Shown here piece after piece: positions 6,920-12,150 of a DNA stretch of 12,150 bases (position 1 is its first letter; every line of letters starts with the position of its first letter). The notes beneath the pieces are model-generated. The model saw only the letters and a list, made by a program, of their open reading frames with translations. It did not search any database and was not told where the DNA came from. The DNA lies in assembly GCA_029555925.1 (NCBI GenBank), contig JAKPQU010000040.1, forward strand, positions 1 to 12,150, written 5' to 3'. A program made the position numbers and the translations under genes. The stretch comes from Bacillota bacterium (GTDB lineage: Bacteria; Eremiobacterota; SpSt-956; JAKJGF01).

Positions 6920-7357
6920 ATGTTGCATTTATACAGATTTATTACTTTACTGATTATCCTTTCATTTCTGTGTGTCTCATGTAATAAAAAAGAAAAAACG
7001 GCAGAAGACTGGTTTAATGAAGGTAATGATTATTATTATGAAGGAAAATATGCCGATGCAATAAGATGTTACAATAAAGCCATTGCTCTGAGCCCTGATG
7101 ACCCGTCTATATGGTATAAAAAGGGATTTGCATTATATTATCAGGATAAATACACAGAAGCCCTTCAATGTTACGATAAGGCACTGGAGCTTGATCCTAA
7201 GAATGTCAATATCATTACTGCAAAGGGAGCCCTCCTTTACACACAGAAAAGCTATAAAGAAGCAATAAAATGTTATGACAGGGTTCTGCAAATCGAACCG
7301 TCCAACAGTAGCGCAAAAGAGATGAAAGGTAAAGCTCTAGAGGAACTTTCGCGGTGA
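6920..7357 (+). CDS. Small TPR lipoprotein
   Basis: This 145-residue protein has a lipoprotein signal peptide (hydrophobic 5-20) with Cys21 in the context LCVSC as the probable lipidated residue; Cys at -3 is less usual than Leu. After a charged linker come three tetratricopeptide repeats, about 29-62, 63-96 and 97-130. Each has the usual G-x-x-x-Y and A-x-x-C/Y-Y-x-[KR] pattern and ends in an acidic-Pro turn. TPRs bind other proteins, so it is likely a periplasmic scaffold or assembly factor attached to a membrane. The start at 6920 is preferred over the ATG at 6848: AGAAGGA lies just before it, the signal peptide begins there, and the extra 24 codons translate a repeat. The TGA stop lies inside the first heptamer of the next repeat, so the end of the gene may have been set by repeat insertion. 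Confidence 0.9.
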   Translation: MLHLYRFITLLIILSFLCVSCNKKEKTAEDWFNEGNDYYYEGKYADAIRCYNKAIALSPDDPSIWYKKGFALYYQDKYTEALQCYDKALELDPKNVNIITAKGALLYTQKSYKEAIKCYDRVLQIEPSNSSAKEMKGKALEELSR

Positions 7358-7395
7358 CCGGTTACCGGTTATCAGTGATCAGTTACCAGTGACCA
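7354..7395 (+). repeat. GTKAYCA heptamer array, six units
   Basis: Six continuous 7-bp units fit GTKAYCR: GTGACCG, GTTACCG, GTTATCA, GTGATCA, GTTACCA, GTGACCA. The first contains the TGA stop of the TPR lipoprotein. Positions 7368-7400 can pair imperfectly with 7470-7502, so the two arrays could form a long hairpin over the convergent gene ends and act as a shared terminator or barrier. Tandem degenerate heptamers of this look are known from filamentous cyanobacteria (STRR/LTRR repeats); the resemblance does not assign the organism. Confidence 0.8.
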
Positions 7396-7470
7396 GTAAT
7401 TTAAAGAGTATAGGAAATTTCATTTTTATGGCATAAAAGTTAGATTTATATAGGTTTTATGTACCGGATA

Positions 7471-7505
7471 TAACTGATTACTGATTACTGCTCACTGATA
7501 ACTGC
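7471..7505 (-). repeat. Inverted GTKAYCA heptamer array, five units
   Basis: On the plus strand the units are TAACTGA, TTACTGA, TTACTGC, TCACTGA and TAACTGC, the reverse complement of the family at 7354. The last six codons and the stop codon of the ligase-TPR gene are written in these units (ending V-I-S-E-Q). The 75 bp between the arrays (7396-7470) is AT-rich with nothing else recognisable. Confidence 0.8.
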
Positions 7506-9542
7506 TTCAAGCCATGCCCGTCCTATTTCGCTGTTCTGGGGGTCAAGATAAAATGCCCTGTCCAGGTATTTAAAACCTTCCTCTCTCTTACCTTTTTTTA
7601 TGTAGAGTAAAGCCAGGTTAAAGTATGGAGATCCTGAATTACTGTCAAGTTCAATAGATTTTTTCAAATATTCCTCTCCTTCTTTTAAATTTCCATTCTC
7701 AAAAAGAGCTCTTCCCAGCATATTATAAGTTGTTGCGCCTTTAAATATCTCAAGAGATTTTCTGTAACAGTATATGGCATTATCTATTTCTCCTTTGCGC
7801 ATATATGTGGTGCCCATATCATTATAAAAGAATATATTATAAGGATCCAGTTTCAGGGCGTATTTGTATTCTTCTATACTCTTATTCATAGAATCATTAC
7901 CTGTAATATCAGAATACATAGAATACATTCTGCCAAGGTCCGCATGAGGGTATGCATTAAGAGGGTTAAGCTTTATTGAGGTTTTATAGGCAAGTATGGC
8001 TCCTTCTGCCAGTTCTTTGTTATCAGGCATTTTATTCAGGGCACCTTCAAAGGTTTTTGCCATGATAAGCCAGTAATCCCAGTTCTGAGGATCTAGTTTG
8101 AGTGCTTCTGTAATCTTATCTGTAGCTCCTTTAAAATTACCTTTTTCTGTTTCTTCCTTGCCTTCATGTATGTAAGACTCTGCCAGAAAGGGTAACACAC
8201 TTTTCCATTGAAGGAATACTGTAATAAGAAGCAAACAAAATATGATTGCATACTTTATGGCAGCAGTTTTTTTTAATGAATAAATCTTTTTATCACTGTT
8301 ATTTTTTATCTGTTCTGCCAGGATTATACCCAGGAAAAACCAGAAAAACATCTGTGATGATATTTCACTGAATACAGTATTCAGGTTTATTATATAAGCT
8401 ATAAGACACAGAATGGAGCCGAGCATAACAGTTTTACTTTCACCTGACAGGTCAGGTAATTTCCTGAACCCTCCTGTTATTATCATTCCTGTGAAAACTA
8501 CAAAAGAGATTAGGCCGGGAATACCTGTAGATATTCCGATATCAAGGAATTCATTGTGAGAATTTTCTGCATAGGCAAGTCTTCTGCGGTTTACGAGAGG
8601 TTCATCTTTTCTATATTTCAGGTAATAGTATGTATAGCTGTCAAATCCTGTACCACCGGGATGTTCTATTAACATTTTTACCGCAGTTTTCCAGAGGAAT
8701 ATTCGTACCGTTATAGATTCTACCCTGGTAAATTTATTTATTTCAGGCATAAGGGTTTCTCTGTATAAAATTCCGACAGATAGCAAAGGAATTATTATGA
8801 TTAACATGTATATTAAAATTCTTTTTATCTTAACCCTGAATATAAATAACCAGAAAGGCAGAGACAGTAAAAAAGCCAGAATAGATCCACGGCAATAGGT
8901 AAAATAAAGGCAGATTAACATTAAAATTGAAGAAGTGAAATAAAGAATTTTTTCTGCCCTCTTACGTGAATATATTCCGTAAACCACAGGAAGGGGCCAT
9001 GCTATATTAAGAAACAGTCCCAGAAGATTTGAATTGCCTATGGTAGAAATACTTTCGAAGTTTGATGATTTTTGAATCCATTCATACCGGTCCAGCCCAA
9101 AGTGCTGACATATACCGTAAACAGATACAATAGAAAATACTATGATTGCTGTTTTCATGTGATGATATGTTACAGTCTCTGAGATATAATAATTCACTAT
9201 TATGGAGAAAAATATTATCATACATATAATATTCCAGTAACCGGTAGCTGCTACAAAATTCATACCTGTAGTGAATGTATGGGAGTAAGACAAAGATGCA
9301 CTTAAGATAAATACTATGACAGGTATATTGATTTTAATATTATAAATCACTATTTTTTCTTCTTTTATTGCATCTATAAAAGAGATGAAAATCATAAAAA
9401 GAAGAATTATTCTGAAATATGTCCATTTTATAGCCAGGAAAGGATTTTCATGGTTGATATAAAACAGTAAAGGTACACCTGCGATTAACAGATGGATACA
9501 GAGAGATTTTATATGGTTTATATTTACCGGTATGTTCATCAT
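7485..9542 (-). CDS. O-antigen ligase/polymerase-like membrane protein with C-terminal TPR domain
   Basis: This 685-residue protein has roughly ten to twelve hydrophobic segments up to about 450, then a TPR tail. Family hallmarks are visible: GNSNLLGLFLNIAWPL (169-184, the usual G-N-x-N-x-x-G), CRGS-I-L (217-222), a large loop about 262-330, and AENSHNEFLDIGISTGIPG (325-343) with the conserved H-N...G-x-x-G of Wzy_C/WaaL-type proteins. The TPRs cover about 454-675, with E-A-L-K-L-D-P-type ends near 479, 525, 565, 598, 632 and 667. Such proteins join or polymerise lipid-linked glycans, or glycosylate proteins, at the outer face of the inner membrane; the substrate is unknown and no other glycan genes are present. 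The start is one of two adjacent ATGs (9542 or 9539). An in-frame stop at 9548-9546 rules out anything longer, yet no Shine-Dalgarno sequence is close: GGGAGG lies more than 20 nt away. The extreme C-terminus is encoded by a heptamer repeat. Confidence 0.9.
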   Translation of the reverse strand: MMNIPVNINHIKSLCIHLLIAGVPLLFYINHENPFLAIKWTYFRIILLFMIFISFIDAIKEEKIVIYNIKINIPVIVFILSASLSYSHTFTTGMNFVAATGYWNIICMIIFFSIIVNYYISETVTYHHMKTAIIVFSIVSVYGICQHFGLDRYEWIQKSSNFESISTIGNSNLLGLFLNIAWPLPVVYGIYSRKRAEKILYFTSSILMLICLYFTYCRGSILAFLLSLPFWLFIFRVKIKRILIYMLIIIIPLLSVGILYRETLMPEINKFTRVESITVRIFLWKTAVKMLIEHPGGTGFDSYTYYYLKYRKDEPLVNRRRLAYAENSHNEFLDIGISTGIPGLISFVVFTGMIITGGFRKLPDLSGESKTVMLGSILCLIAYIINLNTVFSEISSQMFFWFFLGIILAEQIKNNSDKKIYSLKKTAAIKYAIIFCLLLITVFLQWKSVLPFLAESYIHEGKEETEKGNFKGATDKITEALKLDPQNWDYWLIMAKTFEGALNKMPDNKELAEGAILAYKTSIKLNPLNAYPHADLGRMYSMYSDITGNDSMNKSIEEYKYALKLDPYNIFFYNDMGTTYMRKGEIDNAIYCYRKSLEIFKGATTYNMLGRALFENGNLKEGEEYLKKSIELDSNSGSPYFNLALLYIKKGKREEGFKYLDRAFYLDPQNSEIGRAWLEAVISEQ

Positions 9543-9571
9543 AAATTATAGTTTAATAAAGGTTTTCCTCC

Positions 9572-9592
9572 CGTCACGCGTTACGCATCACG
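9572..9592 (+). repeat. CGTYACG heptamer array (three units)
   Basis: CGTCACG, CGTTACG and CATCACG follow CTCC, as at 6862 and 9713. The array sits 30 bp upstream of the ligase-TPR start, so it is probably in that gene's leader, read on the opposite strand. Confidence 0.65.
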
Positions 9593-9716
9593 AGAGCATA
9601 TATGTATTATTTATGCTTACCTCAGTAAAACTTATATTCTTCAAAAGGTTATTTTTATCCTTTTCTATGTTACCGTAAGTAAATTTTATAGTGACAGTAA
9701 TGAAAAACTGTCCTCC

Positions 9717-9744
9717 CGTCACGCTTTATACGTCACACGTCACG
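9717..9744 (+). repeat. CGTYACG heptamer array with one divergent unit
   Basis: The four units are CGTCACG, CTTTATA (degenerate), CGTCACA and CGTCACG, preceded by CCTCC and followed by ATTCTAT. The flank ATTCT is shared with the copy at 6866. Confidence 0.6.
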
Positions 9745-9748
9745 ATTC

Positions 9749-9754
9749 TATAAT
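9749..9754 (+). promoter_or_regulatory. Possible -10 box upstream of etfB
   Basis: A perfect TATAAT directly follows the heptamer array, but the hexamers 16 to 18 bp upstream (such as TTTATA) are poor -35 boxes. If used, it would give etfB a leader of about 130 nt. No better promoter is obvious in 9543-9889. Confidence 0.25.
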
Positions 9755-9820
9755 AACTTTTATATTGGAGAAGGTTAATTATCTTAACCGTCGAATTATT
9801 TTGTTTTACTGAGGTTCCTG

Positions 9821-9862
9821 ATGGATGAAATCATTTATGACATTCTTATGTCAGTGAAATAG
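9821..9862 (+). other. Possible 13-residue leader ORF ahead of etfB
   Basis: ATG at 9821 to TAG at 9860-9862 would encode MDEIIYDILMSVK. GAGG (9811-9814) lies 6 nt before the ATG, and the ORF ends 27 bp before the etfB start. A hairpin, TGACAT (9838-9843) with ATGTCA (9848-9853), falls within it. An ORF this short can arise by chance, and no regulatory codon run is visible. Confidence 0.2.
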
Positions 9863-9875
9863 ACCATAAAAAATT

Positions 9876-9882
9876 AAGGAGG
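9876..9882 (+). promoter_or_regulatory. Strong ribosome binding site of etfB
   Basis: AAGGAGG ends 7 nt before the ATG at 9890, fixing the start and suggesting high expression. Confidence 0.9.
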
Positions 9883-9889
9883 AAAAAGA

Positions 9890-10660
9890 ATGAAAATAAT
9901 AGCCTGTATCAAGCAGGTTCCCGATACAGAAACAAGAATAAAGTTAAAAGCGGGATCCAGTAGTATCGATACTAAAGATGTGAAATTCATAATTAATCCT
10001 TATGATGAGTTTGCCCTGGAAGAAGCTTTAAGGGTAAAAGAAAAAGTCGGAGGAGAGGTTACCGTTATTACAGTGGGACCTCCTGATGTGGATCAGTCAA
10101 TCAGGGAGTGTTTTGCCAGAGGTGTCGATAACGGAATAAGAGTCTGGTCTGATGGTTTTGAACATATTGATCCCCTTGGCACTGCAAGAGTTCTGGCACA
10201 GGTCATAAAAAATAACGGTTATGATCTTGTAATATGCGGAAAACATGCCATTGATGATGATGCAGCCCAGGTCGGAACTATGATTGCTGAATTTCTCGGT
10301 ATTCCGCAGGTTCCTGTTGTCATAAAGGCAGAAATTACTGCAACAGATGCAAAACTGCACCGTCAGATTGAAGGCGGTATTGAAGTCCTGGAAGTAAGTT
10401 TGCCGGCACTTTTTACGGCACAGAAAGGTCTGAATGAACCTAGATATCCTTCACTTAAAGGAAAGATGGCAGCAAAAAAGAAGTCTATTAGCGTAATAGA
10501 CGGAAAAACTCTGGGAATTGATACTACACCAAAGGTTAAGATAATTGATATGACTTTACCTGCTACAAGAGTAGCGGGGACAATACTTAAGGATGTTGAA
10601 CCTGCTGAAGCAGCTGCAAAACTTGCTAAATTCTTGAAAGAAGAAGCTAAAGTAATATAG
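9890..10660 (+). CDS. etfB: Electron transfer flavoprotein beta subunit
   Basis: This 256-residue protein is full-length for EtfB/FixA. It pairs with EtfA to bind FAD, and in most family members AMP or a second flavin, and carries electrons from acyl-CoA or other dehydrogenases to a membrane quinone reductase or another acceptor. Visible landmarks are the N-terminal IKQVPDTE (7-14), NPYDEFALEEA (36-46), GKHAIDDDAAQVG (117-129; usually GKQAIDDD, so His119 is a small variation), EGGIEVLEV (161-169) and the classical signature and partner-recognition loop LNEPRYPSLKGKMAAKKK (181-198). The dehydrogenase partner and the acceptor are not in the window, so I cannot tell simple electron transfer from electron bifurcation. 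It is first in an operon with etfA, 17 bp apart. Confidence 0.97.
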   Translation: MKIIACIKQVPDTETRIKLKAGSSSIDTKDVKFIINPYDEFALEEALRVKEKVGGEVTVITVGPPDVDQSIRECFARGVDNGIRVWSDGFEHIDPLGTARVLAQVIKNNGYDLVICGKHAIDDDAAQVGTMIAEFLGIPQVPVVIKAEITATDAKLHRQIEGGIEVLEVSLPALFTAQKGLNEPRYPSLKGKMAAKKKSISVIDGKTLGIDTTPKVKIIDMTLPATRVAGTILKDVEPAEAAAKLAKFLKEEAKVI

Positions 10661-10677
10661 AGAAAGATGGTGAATAT

Positions 10678-11658
10678 ATGTCACAGGGAATTTTAATATT
10701 TGCAGAACAGAGAGATGGAATTTTACCAAAGATAACTCTGGAACTTGTGAGTGAAGGAAGAAGACTTGCCGATAAATCAGGTGCAACAGTAGAATCGGTT
10801 CTTCTGGGATCCGGTGTGGAAGGACTGACAGATACTCTTGCCGCATATGGTTCGGATAAGGTATATCTATTGGATGATCCTTCCCTTGCCCATTATAATA
10901 CAGATATTTATTCTCAAATTTTTGCAGGTATAGTAAAAGAAAAGTCTCCTGCAATAGTTTTACTCGGTGCTACCACATCAGGAAGGGATCTGGGAGCTAG
11001 ATTATCGGCAAAACTCGGCGCAGGTCTTGCATCTGACTGTATAAAACTGGAATTAAATAATGAAGGAAGACTTATTCTTACAAGACCGATATATACAGGA
11101 AAGGTTCTGGCAAAAGTAACACTTACAGAAGCTATTCAAATAGCTACTGTAAGACCGAATACCCTGCCTCTTGGAGATATGGATAGTTCCAGAAAAGGTC
11201 AGGTAGAAAAACGTCCTTTAAATCTTACAGAACCTGTAAAAGTAAAGGTACTGGAAGTTAAAAAGGGTGAGAAACAGGAACTTGATGTGGCAGAAGCCGA
11301 CATAGTAGTTTCCGGCGGCAGAGGCCTGGGCAAAAAGGAAGGATTTAAAACAGTAGAAGAACTTGTAGCAGTTCTGAATGCAGCTCTGGGAGCTTCAAGG
11401 GCAGCAGTAGATTCTGACTGGATAGAGCAGAGTCATCAGGTAGGACAGACAGGTAAGGTTATTGCCCCGAAGCTTTATATAGCCTGTGGTATATCCGGAG
11501 CAATACAGCATCTTGTAGGTATGTCAGCTGCCAAATGTATAGTAGCCATAAATAAAGACAGTGAAGCAAATATCTTTCAGGTTGCCGATTACGGCATTGT
11601 AGGAGATGTTTATCAGGTGGTACCGGCTCTGGTACAGGAATTGAAAAAGATGTTATAA
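10678..11658 (+). CDS. etfA: Electron transfer flavoprotein alpha subunit
   Basis: This 326-residue protein is normal length for EtfA/FixB. The N-terminal half (about 1-195) is the Rossmann-like domain that packs with EtfB, with TSGRDLGARLSAKLG (100-114) typical. The C-terminal half is the FAD-binding domain: SGGRGLG (212-218), GASRAAVDSDWI (238-249), QVGQTGK (254-260), CGISGAIQH (270-278), INKD (291-294) and DYGIVGD (304-310). There is no N-terminal 4Fe-4S ferredoxin extension of the kind some anaerobic EtfA proteins carry. The start is ATG 10678, with weak Shine-Dalgarno bases (AGATGGTGA); it is probably translated with etfB from one mRNA. Confidence 0.97.
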   Translation: MSQGILIFAEQRDGILPKITLELVSEGRRLADKSGATVESVLLGSGVEGLTDTLAAYGSDKVYLLDDPSLAHYNTDIYSQIFAGIVKEKSPAIVLLGATTSGRDLGARLSAKLGAGLASDCIKLELNNEGRLILTRPIYTGKVLAKVTLTEAIQIATVRPNTLPLGDMDSSRKGQVEKRPLNLTEPVKVKVLEVKKGEKQELDVAEADIVVSGGRGLGKKEGFKTVEELVAVLNAALGASRAAVDSDWIEQSHQVGQTGKVIAPKLYIACGISGAIQHLVGMSAAKCIVAINKDSEANIFQVADYGIVGDVYQVVPALVQELKKML

Positions 11659-11663
11659 ATTTT

Positions 11664-11687
11664 ACAGGGGTACGAAAGTACCCCTGT
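11664..11687 (+). terminator. Strong GAAA-tetraloop hairpin at the end of the etfBA operon
   Basis: ACAGGGGTAC pairs perfectly with GTACCCCTGT around a GNRA-type GAAA loop, 5 nt past the etfA stop. No T-run follows (CTGAAATGAG), so it is not a canonical intrinsic terminator. It may protect the 3' end of the mRNA, mark a processing site, or weaken read-through into the next gene, whose ATG is only 19 nt away. Confidence 0.5.
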
Positions 11688-11706
11688 CTGAAATGAGTTA
11701 TGAAAT

Positions 11707-12150
11707 ATGCAGGAAATACTTTCTTTAAATAATATTATAATAAACCAGCTTTTTAAATTTCTTTTCTTTTCTGAATTCAGCTCTGAAGAAATGGACACAA
11801 TAGTAAAAAGATTTCATAAAAGAATATATAAACCGGGCGATATAATAGTAAAAGAAGGTGATGAAGGGCATACCTTTTATCTTATAATGTCCGGTCATAT
11901 ACAGGTTTCAAGAGAAACTTCTTCAGGTGAAGAGATTATATTATCTTATTTAAATCCCGGTGAAGCCTTCGGAGAAATAGCCCTTCTCCAGGAAAATAAA
12001 AAAAGAGAAGCCACTATCACTGCCATTACCAGTACCGTATTACTGGAGCTCACGAGAAGTGATTTTCATGATTTGATAAAAAAAATACCGAAGTTTAAAA
12101 AAGAGATAGAAAAACTTGCATCTAACAGGCTTTCTATGAGTGAAGCTTAT
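11707..12150 (+). CDS. Cyclic-nucleotide-binding-domain protein, partial at the window edge
   Basis: The reading frame is open through the last base; 148 codons are visible. Residues about 16-130 are a CRP/PKA-type cyclic-nucleotide-binding domain: LFKFLFFSEFSSEEM, KPGDIIVKEGDEG (42-54), FYLIMSGHIQV (57-67), and the phosphate-binding cassette FGEIALL...R-E-A-T with Glu90 and Arg100, so cAMP or cGMP binding is plausible. The visible part ends just after the domain, so a DNA-binding, kinase, transporter or other output cannot be judged. ATG 11707 is the first in-frame start after the TGA at 11701-11703, but it lacks a clear Shine-Dalgarno sequence. It is in the same direction as etfA, 48 bp downstream, so co-transcription by read-through of the hairpin is possible. 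Confidence 0.85.
   Translation, partial: MQEILSLNNIIINQLFKFLFFSEFSSEEMDTIVKRFHKRIYKPGDIIVKEGDEGHTFYLIMSGHIQVSRETSSGEEIILSYLNPGEAFGEIALLQENKKREATITAITSTVLLELTRSDFHDLIKKIPKFKKEIEKLASNRLSMSEAY

Larger units (their letters stand above)
9619..9815. repeat. Inverted-repeat-bounded element centred on a heptamer array
   Basis: A perfect 13-bp inverted repeat joins 9619-9631 (ACCTCAGTAAAAC) and 9803-9815, 171 bp apart. Its midpoint, 9717, is exactly where the heptamer array at 9717-9744 begins. Each arm also contains its own short hairpin: AAAAGG (9643-9648) with CCTTTT (9659-9664), and GGTTAA (9773-9778) with TTAACC (9784-9789). GACAGT (9693-9698) pairs with ACTGTC (9707-9712). This could be a MITE-like unit, or separate regulatory hairpins. 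It fills most of the 347-bp gap between the ligase-TPR gene and etfB. Confidence 0.45.

Noticed and set aside
9543..9570. TATAAT-like stretch directly before the ligase-TPR ATG as a leaderless promoter
   Set aside because: It ends only about 2 nt before the ATG, so transcription would begin after the start codon, and no -35 box fits.
10556..10954. 132-codon minus-strand open frame spanning the etfB-etfA junction
   Set aside because: It lies antisense to two certain genes and has no recognisable protein features.

Overview
The window is AT-rich bacterial chromosome with seven complete protein genes and an eighth cut by the right edge. A lipoprotein signal peptide and a polytopic O-antigen-ligase/polymerase-like protein point to a diderm (Gram-negative type) bacterium. 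The density of unrecognised proteins and of intergenic repeats would suit a poorly sampled, uncultured lineage, but nothing here fixes a phylum. There is no rRNA, tRNA, transposase, phage gene or CRISPR array.

Layout. Positions 1-252 hold a nested palindromic repeat built of 7-bp units, then a strong terminator. A divergent pair follows: a 586-residue low-complexity protein (minus strand, 253-2013) and a 736-residue acidic helical repeat protein (plus strand, 2194-4404). They share a 180-bp intergenic region with a good plus-strand promoter and an unusual leader hairpin. The 736-residue gene converges, 5 bp apart, on a membrane-anchored Cache-HAMP-GAF-GGDEF diguanylate cyclase (minus strand, 4410-6371). 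A 548-bp divergent regulatory region with promoters facing both ways leads to a small TPR lipoprotein (6920-7357). That gene converges on an O-antigen ligase/polymerase-like membrane protein with a TPR tail (minus strand, 7485-9542), and an inverted pair of heptamer arrays lies across the junction. A 347-bp repeat-rich region precedes etfB-etfA (9890-11658), the two subunits of an electron transfer flavoprotein. After a tetraloop hairpin, the window ends inside a cyclic-nucleotide-binding-domain protein (from 11707).

How the genes work together. Only etfB and etfA form a clear functional unit: they encode a heterodimer passing electrons from dehydrogenases to a quinone reductase or other acceptor, and neither partner enzyme is visible. 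The diguanylate cyclase and the cyclic-nucleotide-binding protein are signalling parts with no demonstrated link. The TPR lipoprotein and the ligase-TPR protein suggest envelope work.

The most novel material is: (1) the 736-residue protein with three copies of a 'P-x-F-E-A-H-P-G-M-K-x-[RK]-L-P' motif, each closing a helical module; (2) the divergently transcribed 586-residue protein with a basic disordered head, a beta-type repeat middle and an 11-residue-repeat tail; (3) two families of 7-bp repeats (CGTYACG and GTKAYCA) arranged in palindromes, one of which supplies the stop codons of two convergent genes; and (4) a leader hairpin that would bring a distant Shine-Dalgarno sequence up to a start codon.
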